A DNA stretch of 26,974 nucleotides, from the NCBI GenBank assembly GCA_041497995.1, contig JBGQHM010000045.1:1-26974 (forward strand). Direction: 5' to 3'. Within the stretch, counting starts at the first letter, position 1. Each line of letters starts with the position of its first letter. A program made the position numbers and the translations under genes. This stretch comes from DATKMS01 sp041497995 (GTDB lineage Bacteria > Desulfobacterota > Binatia > HRBIN30). A model generated the notes under the pieces. The model worked only from the letters and a program-made list of their open reading frames with translations. It was not told the DNA's origin and searched no databases. Shown here piece by piece: positions 7,414-16,679 of this stretch.

Positions 7414-10092
7414 CTAGGACCCGTACTCACCGATCTGCTGCAGCAGCTTCGCCACGAGTGCCGTCCAGCCGGTCTGGTGGCTGGCACCCATACCGGCGCC
7501 GTTGTCACCGTGGAAGTATTCGTAGAAGAGCAGCAGATCGCGCCAGTGCGGATCTGTTTGAAACTTGTCGTTTCCGCCGAAGACCGCGCGGCGGCCGTCG
7601 GCGTTGCGCAGGAAGATGCGCGTCAGTCGATGCGAGAGCTCAGTTGCGACGTCCCAGAGGTTCAACATCCGTCCTGAGCCGACTGGACATTCCACCTTGT
7701 ACGCGTCGCCGAGATACCAGTGAAACTTCTGCAGCGACTCGATGAGCAGGAAGTTCATCGGGAACCACACCGGACCGCGCCAGTTCGAGTTGCCGCCAAA
7801 CACACCGGTGCGTGACTCCGCGGGTTCGTAGTCGACTTGATACGCGACGCCGCCCACATCGAGCACGTACGGATGCTCGCCATGGAAACGCGACAGCGCC
7901 CGGACTCCGTACGGTGAGAGGAACTCGGTCTCGTCCAACATGTAGCGCAGGACACAGCGCAAGCGCTCACGGTTGACCAACGACAGGAAGCGGCGCACGA
8001 GCCCGCCGCTCGACGTCGACGTTTCGACGTTGTCACCGAACTCGGGCCGGTTCTCGATGAACCACTGCATGCGGCGTTTGAAACCGGGGAGCTTGTCGAC
8101 GATGTCGGACTCGAGCGTCTCGATGGCAAACAACGGCACCAGTCCGACGATCGAGCGCACGCGCAGCGGAAAGTGGCGGCCGTCCGGCAGATGCAAGACA
8201 TCGTAGTAGAAGCCGTCGCGCGCGTCCCACAGCTCGATCCCTTCGTTGGCCATGTTGTTCATGGCGCGACAGATGTAGACGAAGTGTTCGAAGAATTTGC
8301 TGGCGACATCTTGATAGGAAGCGTCCTGCTCTGCCAACTCGAGCGCGATTGCCAGCATGTTCAGGCAATACATGCCCATCCAGCTGGTGCCATCGGATTG
8401 CTCGATGTGTCCGCCGGTGGGCAGCGGCGCGCTGCGGTCGAAGACGCCGACGTTGTCGAGGCCGAGAAATCCGCCCTCGAAGACGTTGCGGCCGTTTGTG
8501 TCCTTGCGGTTCACCCACCACGTGAAGTTGAGCAACAGCTTGTGGAAGACCCGTTCGAGAAAGGCGCGGTCACCGACCCCCCGCCGGCGCTTCTCGATTT
8601 TGTAGACGCGCCAGGCCGCCCAGGCGTGCACCGGAGGGTTGCAGTCGCTGAGCGCCCACTCGTACGCCGGGAGCTCTCCGTTGGGATGCATGTACCACTC
8701 GCGCAGCATCAAGATGAGCTGCTCTTTCGCGAAGGTGATGTCGACGAGCGCCAGCGCCACGCAGTGGAAAGCCAGATCCCACGCCGCGTACCATGGATAC
8801 TCCCACTTGTCCGGCATCGAAATCACGTCGGCGTTGTACAGGTGTGTCCAGTCGTGGTTGCGCCCCTGCAGACGCTCCGCCGGCGGATCCGGTCCCGCCG
8901 GATCACCACGCAGCCAACGGTCGACGTCGTAGTGGTAGAACTGCTTGTTCCACAACAAGCCCGCCAACGCCTGCCGCATGACCTGCTGCCCATCTGGTGA
9001 CACGTGGGCGGGGATGACTGAGGCATAGAACTCGTCAGCCTCACGTTCGCGTTGCGTGAAGACCTCGTCGAACGAGGGATCGAACGGCTGCGCCATGTCA
9101 CCGTTCGTAAAGCGCAGACGCAGCGTCGTCGTCTCGCCGGCACCGACCGCAAGTGGGTAGTGCGCTGCTGCCTTCGTCCCGCTGCGTCCGGGATGAACCG
9201 CGTGGGAGTTGCCGTGGACGATGTACTCGTTGATACCGTCCTTGACGTACGCCGCGCCCTCGGGGTCATTCCACAAGCGCCGCGTGTTCGTCTCGTTGTG
9301 AGTGAACAGGAGCTCCGGCGCGCCGTCACAATAGAGCCAGCGCTGATCGTAGTAGTCGTGTTGCAGCTGAATGACGCTGGCGTCAGCCACCGACTCGGTC
9401 TGATGCAGACGGGGCCGGCGTTCGCCGAGGCCCCAGGACCACGTGTTGCGAAACCATAGTGTCGGCAGGACATGTACGGGCACCGCTTCCGGCCCGCGGT
9501 TGGTGACGTGGATGCGGATGAGGATGTCTTCGGTCGAAGCCTTCGCGTATTCGACGCCGACGTCGAAGTATCGATCCGCGTCGAAGACGCCCGTGTCGAT
9601 CAGCTCGAACTCGAGCGCGTCCCGACCGCGGCGGCGGTTCTCGTCGACCAGTTGCGCGTACGGGAACTCCGCTTGCGGATATTTGTAGAGGTACCGCATG
9701 AACGAATGCGTCGGGGTTGCGTCGAGGTAGAAGTAGTACTCCTTCACGTCCTCGCCGTGGTTGCCCTGGTTGCCGGTGAGGCCGAAGAGGCGCTCCTTCA
9801 GGATCGGGTCGCGCCCGTTCCACAGCGCTAGCGCGAAGCAGATGAACTGGTGCCGGTCGCAGATGCCGGCGATCCCGTCCTCGCCCCAGCGGTAGGCGCG
9901 CGAACGGGCATGGTCGTGGGGGAAGTACTCCCATGCGGTGCCGTTGGCGCTGTAGTCCTCGCGCACGGTCCCCCACTGTCGCTCCGAGACATACGGGCCC
10001 CAACGTTTCCAGTTCTTCTGGCGCCGCGCGTCCTCCTCTAAACGCTGCGCCTCCGCACCTGTAGGGGTCCCGCCCTCCGTCATATGAGCCAC
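7414..10092 (-). CDS. GH63-type glucosidase (MGH1-like glycoside hydrolase)
   Basis: An 892-residue protein with the (alpha/alpha)6 architecture of GH63-like glucosidases, which hydrolyse alpha-glucosyl linkages; relatives include YgjK, Cwh41/MOGS and glucosyl- or mannosylglycerate hydrolases. An N-terminal beta-rich domain (KRWGPYVSERQWGTVREDYS at 29-48, then AWEYFPHDHARSRAYRWGED) is followed by the catalytic barrel. That part has YPWYAAWDLAFH at 432-443, with Asp439 the probable general acid, NSNWRGPVWFPMN at 768-780, and the C-terminal YEYFHGDNGAGMGASHQTGW at 857-876, where the Glu is a base candidate. No signal peptide is seen, so it is likely cytoplasmic. The GTG start at 10092 shares a base with the TAG of the phosphotransferase gene; ATG 10083 is an alternative. 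Small glucosides such as glucosylglycerate are plausible substrates (inference). Confidence 0.85.
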   Translation of the reverse strand: MAHMTEGGTPTGAEAQRLEEDARRQKNWKRWGPYVSERQWGTVREDYSANGTAWEYFPHDHARSRAYRWGEDGIAGICDRHQFICFALALWNGRDPILKERLFGLTGNQGNHGEDVKEYYFYLDATPTHSFMRYLYKYPQAEFPYAQLVDENRRRGRDALEFELIDTGVFDADRYFDVGVEYAKASTEDILIRIHVTNRGPEAVPVHVLPTLWFRNTWSWGLGERRPRLHQTESVADASVIQLQHDYYDQRWLYCDGAPELLFTHNETNTRRLWNDPEGAAYVKDGINEYIVHGNSHAVHPGRSGTKAAAHYPLAVGAGETTTLRLRFTNGDMAQPFDPSFDEVFTQREREADEFYASVIPAHVSPDGQQVMRQALAGLLWNKQFYHYDVDRWLRGDPAGPDPPAERLQGRNHDWTHLYNADVISMPDKWEYPWYAAWDLAFHCVALALVDITFAKEQLILMLREWYMHPNGELPAYEWALSDCNPPVHAWAAWRVYKIEKRRRGVGDRAFLERVFHKLLLNFTWWVNRKDTNGRNVFEGGFLGLDNVGVFDRSAPLPTGGHIEQSDGTSWMGMYCLNMLAIALELAEQDASYQDVASKFFEHFVYICRAMNNMANEGIELWDARDGFYYDVLHLPDGRHFPLRVRSIVGLVPLFAIETLESDIVDKLPGFKRRMQWFIENRPEFGDNVETSTSSGGLVRRFLSLVNRERLRCVLRYMLDETEFLSPYGVRALSRFHGEHPYVLDVGGVAYQVDYEPAESRTGVFGGNSNWRGPVWFPMNFLLIESLQKFHWYLGDAYKVECPVGSGRMLNLWDVATELSHRLTRIFLRNADGRRAVFGGNDKFQTDPHWRDLLLFYEYFHGDNGAGMGASHQTGWTALVAKLLQQIGEYGS

Positions 10093-11153
10093 TACTGGGC
10101 GTGCAAGTGGAGATCGGTGGAGGCGTCCGCAATCGTCAGGGCGCGCTGCACGAGCGCGCCGGAAGAGCGGCTCATCCCGGCGAAGCCTTCGCCGAGCGTC
10201 TTCCCCTGGAGATAGCGGGCGTAAATGCCCTCGCTGATCACCGCGAGCTTGTAGAGGGCAAGCACCTGGTAGAAGTCGATGGCGTCGACGCTGCGCCCGC
10301 TGCGCTGCGCGTACTCGGCAATGATCTCCGCGCGCGTGAAGAACCCCGGGCTCGCGGTGAACGTCGATGCCGTGCCCACGCCACCCGATGGAGGCGGGTC
10401 GCCCGCTTCGGTCCAGTAGATCAGCGTGTAGCCCAGGTCCGCCAGCGGATCGCCGAGCGTTGCCATCTCCCAGTCGAAGATCGCCGCGACGCGCCCGGGA
10501 TCGTGTGGATCGAGGGCCATGTTTCCCAGCCGATAGTCGCCGTGGACGATGGTAGGTGACGGCGACACCGGCAGGGCGGCGCGCAAACGTCGGATCAGCT
10601 CGTCGATTTCAGGTAGCTCCGACGTCTGCGAACGCTGCCACTGCTCGGACCAGCGGCGCACCTGGCGTTCCAGGTACCCATCGGGTCTTCCGAATCCTTC
10701 GAGGCCGACAGCGCGGTAGTCGACGGCGTGCAAACGCACCAACGTGTCGACGAGCGCGACACAAATGCGCCGGCGATCCTCGGGTGTCGGCGCGTACCCG
10801 GGCGGAATGTCCTGCGCCAGTATGACGCCGGGGCAGTACTGCATGACGTAGAAGGGCATGTCGTTGACGGATACGTCCTCGCATAGTGCTATCGTCCGTG
10901 GGGCCGGCACGTCGGTGCCCGCCAAAGCCGACAGCACGCGATACTCGCGTGTCATGTCGTGCGCTGTCGGCAGCACGTGGCCGAGCGGCGGCCGCCGCAG
11001 CACCCACTCGTGTCCGTCGCCGCGCACCAAGTAGGTGAGGTTCGAACGCCCGCCGCTGATCAGCTCGAATGCCAGTGCGCAATCACCGCCGGGGACGTGA
11101 GCGCGAAAGAAGCGCGCGACGTTGTCGGAGTGTATGCCGGCGACCTGTGACAT
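10092..11153 (-). CDS. APH-family phosphotransferase (ACAD10/11 N-domain-like)
   Basis: A 353-residue kinase-fold protein of the aminoglycoside phosphotransferase superfamily. The hallmarks are HGDYRLGN at 204-211 (catalytic Asp206, metal-binding Asn211), DWEMATLGDPLADLG at 227-241 (metal-binding Asp227) and an N-terminal SNLTYLVRGDGHEWVLRRPP nucleotide-binding region. Its closest style is the phosphotransferase domain found next to acyl-CoA dehydrogenases (ACAD10/11-like), which phosphorylates small hydroxylated substrates, not a drug-resistance APH. ATG 11153 starts four bases after the upstream stop; the frame extends to 11180 but would then overlap the lipoprotein gene. Its stop overlaps the glucosidase start, suggesting translational coupling and perhaps shared handling of a sugar derivative (inference). 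Confidence 0.85.
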   Translation of the reverse strand: MSQVAGIHSDNVARFFRAHVPGGDCALAFELISGGRSNLTYLVRGDGHEWVLRRPPLGHVLPTAHDMTREYRVLSALAGTDVPAPRTIALCEDVSVNDMPFYVMQYCPGVILAQDIPPGYAPTPEDRRRICVALVDTLVRLHAVDYRAVGLEGFGRPDGYLERQVRRWSEQWQRSQTSELPEIDELIRRLRAALPVSPSPTIVHGDYRLGNMALDPHDPGRVAAIFDWEMATLGDPLADLGYTLIYWTEAGDPPPSGGVGTASTFTASPGFFTRAEIIAEYAQRSGRSVDAIDFYQVLALYKLAVISEGIYARYLQGKTLGEGFAGMSRSSGALVQRALTIADASTDLHLHAQ

Positions 11154-11157
11154 CGAG

Positions 11158-12330
11158 TCACGGTTCGAACACGCCCACACCGTCGGGGAAGGGGAGCCCG
11201 CTATCGATCGTTACGGGTGGAAGCGGCTCGCCGTTCTCGAAGTGAATCGTGCGGACCGTACCCGTTCGGTTGCCCGGTCCGATATTCCCGTTGTCGATCA
11301 CCAAGCCAAGATCGGCATAGTACAGCGCACCCTCCGAATCGACGACGAGGCCCAGCGGCGTGCCGGTTGAGAAGGGCTTCGGACCCAGCGTCTCGCCACG
11401 CGGCGGTGACAGAATCTTCCGCAGGAACTTTCCCTCCGCGTCGTACTCGGCGATGACGCCGTTGAAGATACTCGACACGTAGAATGTCCCGTGGCCGCTG
11501 GCGTAGATTGCATTCGGGGTCCTGGCGAACGCGTCGGTGGGAATGAACACGTCCTTGGCGACGTGATCAGCAAGCCCAGCGCCGGTCCCGTCGCGCTGCC
11601 CGCAACCGCCCGCTGCATCGTCGGAGGTTGGGAGCGGGGGCCGGTAGCGGAAGATGCCCGGGTTCACGCGCGCGCTGGCCACGTACACGGTGTCGGCCGC
11701 ATCGACGTAGATGCCTCCAGCGGTTCCGATCGTGATATCGATCTTGCAGTAGCGCGGCGTCGCGACATCGAATGGTGGGAACCAGACTACGAGCTGTCCG
11801 TTCCCCGGGCCGGCGCGGTTGTTACCGATGTCCGTTGTCAGCAAACGGCCGTCGTGCAGGAACGCGCAGCCGTAGTTGTCGGGTTGCGCCTGGTAGGTAG
11901 GTGAGATCTTGGCGATGTGCGCGTAAGTGAGCTCACCCACGCGATTGCCGTGGAGCTGAAAGATCGACCATCCCGGCGTGACGTCCGGCTGTCCCGCGTC
12001 GTCGCCGAGGGCAAAGACCCGCGAACCATCTGGTGCGAAGCAGACCTCGCCGTTCAGCGAGAGGCCGCCGGCGTGCTCATCTTCGCCGCCCGAGACCACG
12101 ACCTGTTTGCGAAAGCCGTCTTTGACGTCATACGCGTTCAGGTCTTCACCCTCGGCGCTAAGGAAGACGATCGAGTGCACAGTTGGCGTCGGGCTGGGTG
12201 TGGCCGTTGCAGTTGGCGCCGAGGCTGGCGGGTTCGAGTCGCTGCCGCAACCGGTGGTCAATACCATCGCTGCGAACACACTCGCTGTGCCAGCTACCGT
12301 CGCTCGAAGACGTGAGAATAGTCGCCTCAT
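11158..12330 (-). CDS. Lipoprotein with NHL/YVTN-type beta-propeller
   Basis: A 390-residue protein. ATG 12330 is preceded by GAGGAG five bases upstream and begins MRRLFSRLR, a hydrophobic core and a lipobox LTTGC with Cys28, so it should be lipidated and anchored in the envelope. A Pro/Thr/Ser linker (ASAPTATATPSPTPT) leads to repeated propeller strands: FAPDGSRVFALGDD, GGIYVDAADTVYVAS, NAIYASGHGTFYVSSIFNG, PLGLVVDSEGALYYADLGL and a closing FPDGVGVFEP. The pattern is that of NHL/SMP-30-like propellers. No catalytic residues can be assigned. The frame extends to 12393, but that extension lacks a ribosome-binding site and spoils the signal peptide. It is first in a tight unit with the phosphotransferase and glucosidase. 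Confidence 0.8.
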   Translation of the reverse strand: MRRLFSRLRATVAGTASVFAAMVLTTGCGSDSNPPASAPTATATPSPTPTVHSIVFLSAEGEDLNAYDVKDGFRKQVVVSGGEDEHAGGLSLNGEVCFAPDGSRVFALGDDAGQPDVTPGWSIFQLHGNRVGELTYAHIAKISPTYQAQPDNYGCAFLHDGRLLTTDIGNNRAGPGNGQLVVWFPPFDVATPRYCKIDITIGTAGGIYVDAADTVYVASARVNPGIFRYRPPLPTSDDAAGGCGQRDGTGAGLADHVAKDVFIPTDAFARTPNAIYASGHGTFYVSSIFNGVIAEYDAEGKFLRKILSPPRGETLGPKPFSTGTPLGLVVDSEGALYYADLGLVIDNGNIGPGNRTGTVRTIHFENGEPLPPVTIDSGLPFPDGVGVFEP

Positions 12331-12457
12331 CCATGCTCCTCGGTTCGGGGCGGTTCGATCGCGAGCATTGGCACAGGCGTCCGGGTTTCGCAATTGCCGA
12401 TGCCCCCGACGCTACCGCGCCGCGACCGCCTGGGAGCGGAGAAGCGCCCGGACCTAT

Positions 12458-13468
12458 TCACACCCGCATCTCGACGCGATGTGCGACGTCGTCGGTCAAA
12501 ATTTCGAATGCGGCTCGATGCTGCGTGGTGAGCACCTCGGACGAGGCGGTGCGCTTATTGGTGAGCGTGACCTCGCACGAGGCAAGCTTGCTGTTCAAGC
12601 AGTGCTTGATGCCGCCGGGTGGATTGAGGTAGCGCAACCCGACGAATGCTTCGCGCGGCGCATGGATGCGGCCGTCGATGCTCACGACATCGTTCTCCGA
12701 GTGGAAATGCCAGTCGAAGTAGGTGAACGACGCTGTGGCCCGGATCGACTGCCGCAGGCTGTTCAGCGTGATCTCCTCCCCGCGATGACGCAGCACGAGC
12801 AGGGTCATGAACGGTGTCCACAGCGGCCCGATCTTCAGGCGTGCGGTGCCGACCTCGAGAAAGCTCTCAGCGTGGTTGTCGAAGCCGCACACCTGGCCCC
12901 ACGCGTAGTGATCCGTATGCCGCGAGCCCCAGTTGTGATTCTGACTGCCCACCCACTCCGAGACGTCGATGACTGTGCGATCCACCGCGAGTGAGCCGCC
13001 AAAGGTCGCGAACGGCAAGCTGACCAGGCTCTTCGCCTTGGGCAAACCCGTGCGGTACAGCCCTGGCGGTAGCAGGAAAAGTGGAGCGGCCGTTCCGCTG
13101 AATGACAGTTTCCACGAAATGGCGTGCGCCCCCGAGACTGCGGAGCCCTCGAGCTTGCCCGGCCGCAAGTATGCGTCACCGATGTCGACGAGGAACTCGG
13201 ACGCGCTAAAGCTGCACAGGCCCATCGGCACTTCTTGTTTGACGGCGACGTGCCGGCCAGTCTCGCCGTCGAAGAAGATCGCCCACAACTCACCGATCGC
13301 GTCTTCGGGACCACGGCGCGGGCTGAAGAGCGTGTAGCGGATCCAGAACGCCAGTGGACGACTAGGGTGATTGGCGCGTACGAAGAAGCTCTCGTAGTGG
13401 CCCGCCCGCTGGCCCGATCGGTAACGGGTGAGGTTGACGTCGGTGGATAGAGTGCGCGCTGCGGTCAT
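12458..13468 (-). CDS. AttH/CrtC-like (hydroxyneurosporene synthase-type) protein
   Basis: A 336-residue beta-rich protein with no signal peptide. ATG 13468 (MTAARTLSTD) is preferred over the upstream in-frame ATG 13519, which adds an unlike 17-residue extension. The strand pattern (AFWIRYTLFSP, ELWAIFFDGETG) and NHNWGSRHTDHYAWGQVCGF at 177-196 recall the AttH/CrtC/tocopherol-cyclase-like double-lipocalin proteins, in which an NHxWG segment is typical. CrtC hydrates carotenoid end groups, but many relatives have no known activity, and there are no carotenoid genes here. Assignment to the fold is moderate; the reaction is unknown. It diverges from the MFS gene across 131 bases. Confidence 0.6.
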   Translation of the reverse strand: MTAARTLSTDVNLTRYRSGQRAGHYESFFVRANHPSRPLAFWIRYTLFSPRRGPEDAIGELWAIFFDGETGRHVAVKQEVPMGLCSFSASEFLVDIGDAYLRPGKLEGSAVSGAHAISWKLSFSGTAAPLFLLPPGLYRTGLPKAKSLVSLPFATFGGSLAVDRTVIDVSEWVGSQNHNWGSRHTDHYAWGQVCGFDNHAESFLEVGTARLKIGPLWTPFMTLLVLRHRGEEITLNSLRQSIRATASFTYFDWHFHSENDVVSIDGRIHAPREAFVGLRYLNPPGGIKHCLNSKLASCEVTLTNKRTASSEVLTTQHRAAFEILTDDVAHRVEMRV

Positions 13469-13599
13469 GCCGATCACATGCCACGCATCGACGCAAATGT
13501 GGAGAAGCGTCGGGTGCACACCATGGGGCCGGGTTCCACGAAGATAGAAGGCGCGAGCATTGAGCGTGTGCAGCGGACAGGGTACGGGTAGCGGTCGCC

Positions 13600-14844
13600 A
13601 TGACCCGCACCGAACGCAGCTACTATCTCCTCTTCGGCTTCTACTGCGTGGGGTGGTCCGTCACCGGCCCGATGTACGCGCTGTTTCTGCTGAGTCGTGG
13701 CCTCGACTTGCTGCAGATCAACTTGGTGCTCGCGACATATCTCATTGCGGCCTTCCTGTTCGAGGTGCCTACCGGCGCCATCGCCGATCTGGCCGGGCGT
13801 CGACTGTCGTTCCTGTTGAGCTGCGGACTACGCGCCGGCGCCTTCGCACTCTACGCGTTTGCGCACGGGTTCGCCGACTGTCTGATCGCCGAGTTCATCG
13901 ACGCGATCGGGACGACCCTGGCGAGCGGCGCACTCGATGCGTGGGCGATCGACGGCATGCGGGCCGAGGGCAACACACGCGCCAGCGACCGCTTCTTCGC
14001 ACGCGCCCAGATGCTGGCGCGGGCGCTGATGATCGCCGGCGGATTGGCCGGCGGCTACCTGGCGCAGCGCCGCATGGAGCTGACGTGGTTCGCGGGCGCG
14101 ACCGTCTTCACGTGCACGGCGCTAGCGGCCGCGTTCCTGATGCGCGAGGCGCCGCTGGCGGAGCCGCGGCCGCGCGCCCGCTGGGCGAGCATGCACCGCT
14201 CCATCAGCCGCACGGTGTACGAGGCGCTGACGACGGTGCGCCAGCACCCCGTGTTGTTGCTGCTGTGTGTGGTGACGCTGACCGCGTCCTTCGGCATCAT
14301 GCCCATCCACATGCTCTGGCAACCACGCGTGCAGGCGCTCACTGGCGAAGGCGTGTGGTTCATGGGTTGGGTGTGGGCACTGCTGAGCGTGGCATCCATC
14401 ATCGGCAGCGCGCTGATGCCGCGCCTCCTCGGCCGCTTCGGCCGCACCACGGTGCTCACCGCGGCCTCGCTATGGCGTGGGGCGATGTTGGTCGTCGCCG
14501 GTGTTGCCACGAGCATCTATCCGGCGCTGGCCGGCCTGATGCTCCAAGAGATGGGCTTCGGCCTGAGCGAGCCCGTGCTGCAGGCGTGGATGAACGAGCA
14601 CATCGACGCGGCGCGTCGTGCGACGGTGCTGTCAGTGCGTGCCATGTCATTCACGCTGGGTGGTGGCATGGGTCTCGTCTGCATCGGCCTCATCGCCCGC
14701 GACTTCGGGGTACAAGCCGCGTGGCTGACGTCGGCGATTGTCGTCGGAGCCACAGCGATCGGATTCGTGATGCTGGCGCGGGTGGCTCGGCGGACAATAC
14801 ACGAGCCCGTGGTTGCAGAGCTCACGCCACCCGCGCTTCGGTAG
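13600..14844 (+). CDS. MFS transporter
   Basis: A 414-residue integral membrane protein with about 12 hydrophobic helices and a central basic loop (EPRPRARWASMHRS) separating two halves. The MFS motif A between helices 2 and 3 reads GAIADLAGRRLSF at 59-71, after FEVPTG. The FEVPTGAIAD form is common in small-molecule and drug exporter-like MFS members. The substrate cannot be told. The stop lies eight bases from the stop of the convergent ThDP enzyme gene. The ribosome-binding site is weak (GGTAGCGG upstream of ATG). Confidence 0.9.
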   Translation: MTRTERSYYLLFGFYCVGWSVTGPMYALFLLSRGLDLLQINLVLATYLIAAFLFEVPTGAIADLAGRRLSFLLSCGLRAGAFALYAFAHGFADCLIAEFIDAIGTTLASGALDAWAIDGMRAEGNTRASDRFFARAQMLARALMIAGGLAGGYLAQRRMELTWFAGATVFTCTALAAAFLMREAPLAEPRPRARWASMHRSISRTVYEALTTVRQHPVLLLLCVVTLTASFGIMPIHMLWQPRVQALTGEGVWFMGWVWALLSVASIIGSALMPRLLGRFGRTTVLTAASLWRGAMLVVAGVATSIYPALAGLMLQEMGFGLSEPVLQAWMNEHIDAARRATVLSVRAMSFTLGGGMGLVCIGLIARDFGVQAAWLTSAIVVGATAIGFVMLARVARRTIHEPVVAELTPPALR

Positions 14845-14852
14845 CCCGGCCG

Positions 14853-16595
14853 CTACTGCTCCAGATCATCGTAGTACGGGATCTGCACGCGTTCGTCGCC
14901 TTCCTTGAGAGCGTCGGACGCCTTCGCCGACCCGACCATCGCAATCGTCACCGGGGCGATCACCGACGGGTCGGTCATCACGTTGATGCACGCCGGCCTT
15001 CCGGCCGCCAGCGCGCGCTGCAACGCGGGCGCCAGATCGCTGGGCCGCTCGACGTGCTCGGCGTGGCAGCCGAAGCCGGCGGCGGCGAGGTCGTAGCGCG
15101 TCGGTGAGAGCTCGGTGACCACGCGGCGACCTTCGCCGTAGATCAGGTCCTGCCCGTGCGCCGACATGCCCCATTGCTGGTCGTTGTTGACGACGGTGAC
15201 GATCGGCAGGTTGTGGCGCACCATGGTGTCGAACTCGGCGAAGTTCAGTCCCACCGAGCCGTCACCGACGACGCAGAGCACGCGCCGGTCTGGATGCGCG
15301 ACTTGCGCCGCGATCGCGAAGGGCATGCCCGTGCCGAGGCAACCGAGGTAGCCGTGCGACAGCCAGCGGCCACCACCACACACCTCGGCCGCCATGTCCA
15401 CCCAGCTCGCCGTCTCACCGCCGTCGGCGACGATCACCGCTTCGGGGCCGGCGGCGCGGGCGACTTCGTGTGCCAGACGGAATGGGTGTATTGGCACCGC
15501 GTCGCTTTCCAACGCCTGCGCAAACATCTGCCGCGGGAGGGCGACGGCCTGCTGAACCGTCTGCTGCCACGCAGACCGGTCGGGCCACCGCTGGGCCCGC
15601 GCGGCGGCATCAAAAGCGCGGAGCGCTTCGCGGCAGTCAGCGACGATGGCGAGTTGGATGTCCCGGTTGCGGCCGATCTCCTCGCCTTCGATGTCGACTT
15701 GGATGAGCCGCTGCGTCGGTGCGAGAAAGCCACCGCCGCGCCCGCCGGTGAACAATCCGAGCCGTGTTCCGAGCAGCACCGCCACGTCGGGCGGCGTGCC
15801 GGCGCGCGCCAGGATGGCCAGCGTCGCGGCGCTGCGCCCGCAGAGCGGATGCGTGGCCGGCACCAGTCCCTGTGCCTTGCCGTTGGCGAAGACCGGGATC
15901 CCCGTGCGCTCGGCGAAGGCCAGCAGCTCCGCACCGGCGTGCGCGAACCACGCGCCGCCGCCGGCGAGGATCGCCGGACGCTCGGCCTGTCGGAGCCACT
16001 CGATGGCGCGTTCGACCGCCGCCGGTGCCGGCGCCGGCGCGCTGTCGGGACGGACGGACTTCGGGAAAACCACCTTGGCCTCGTCGACGCGCGAGAACAG
16101 CACGTCGATCGGCAGCTCGAGGAACACCGGCCCCGGACGTCCGGTGGTGGCGATGCGCAGCGCTTGCACGACGATGTCGGGAATGCGGTGCGTGTGGGTG
16201 ACGCGATGCGCCCACTTGGTGATCGGACGCATCAGCGCGAGCTGATCAAAGCCACCCTGTAGCGGCAGCGTTTCGGCGTCACGCAGCGGCGCGGCGCCGC
16301 CGATGAACAACGTCGGTATGCAGTCGAGGTAGGCGTTGGCGACGGCGGTGACGACATCGGTCACGCCGGGTCCGGCGGTGACGATGGCGACGCCGACGCG
16401 CCCGGTTGTGCGTGCCCAGCCGTCGGCGGCATGCCCGGCCGCTTGCTCGTGGCGCGTGTCGATCCAGCGCAGATTGCGCCCGCGTGCCGCCTGGTAGATC
16501 GCGTCGAGATGCCCACCGTGCAGCGTGAAGACCTCGCGAATGCCTTCCTGCTCCAGCACCCGCACCAGCATTTCCCCGCCATCAATGCGCGCCAT
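14853..16595 (-). CDS. ThDP-dependent carboligase/lyase, benzaldehyde lyase-like
   Basis: A 580-residue ThDP enzyme of the acetolactate synthase/benzaldehyde lyase superfamily, with a GGGAGG ribosome-binding site seven bases upstream. Three domains are visible: N-terminal PYR domain (Glu50 in DTRHEQAAGHAADG activates the cofactor), a middle domain, and a PP domain with GDGSVGLNFAEFD and VNNDQQWG binding Mg-diphosphate. From memory of Pseudomonas benzaldehyde lyase, several stretches match closely: the start MARIDGGEMLVR, HGGH at 26-29, RDAETLPLQGGFDQ at 105-118 and PITKWAHRV. His29, Glu50 and Gln113 fall at the same residue numbers as the BAL active site. This favours a 2-hydroxyketone lyase/carboligase over IlvB, which also needs a regulatory subunit not seen here. 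It could alternatively be a 2-hydroxyacyl-CoA lyase relative. Confidence 0.85.
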   Translation of the reverse strand: MARIDGGEMLVRVLEQEGIREVFTLHGGHLDAIYQAARGRNLRWIDTRHEQAAGHAADGWARTTGRVGVAIVTAGPGVTDVVTAVANAYLDCIPTLFIGGAAPLRDAETLPLQGGFDQLALMRPITKWAHRVTHTHRIPDIVVQALRIATTGRPGPVFLELPIDVLFSRVDEAKVVFPKSVRPDSAPAPAPAAVERAIEWLRQAERPAILAGGGAWFAHAGAELLAFAERTGIPVFANGKAQGLVPATHPLCGRSAATLAILARAGTPPDVAVLLGTRLGLFTGGRGGGFLAPTQRLIQVDIEGEEIGRNRDIQLAIVADCREALRAFDAAARAQRWPDRSAWQQTVQQAVALPRQMFAQALESDAVPIHPFRLAHEVARAAGPEAVIVADGGETASWVDMAAEVCGGGRWLSHGYLGCLGTGMPFAIAAQVAHPDRRVLCVVGDGSVGLNFAEFDTMVRHNLPIVTVVNNDQQWGMSAHGQDLIYGEGRRVVTELSPTRYDLAAAGFGCHAEHVERPSDLAPALQRALAAGRPACINVMTDPSVIAPVTIAMVGSAKASDALKEGDERVQIPYYDDLEQ

Positions 16596-16679
16596 GCGTG
16601 TTCCTCCCGCGACAGTGTCTCGCGTCTACGCCAACGAGGGTCCGCCCGCAATGGGGCACAACCTACGGCGTTGGGGTAG

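Noticed and set aside
13560..15107. Plus-strand frame of 515 codons overlapping the MFS gene
   Set aside because: It is an Arg/Ala/His-rich out-of-frame reading; the MFS frame has helices and motif A.
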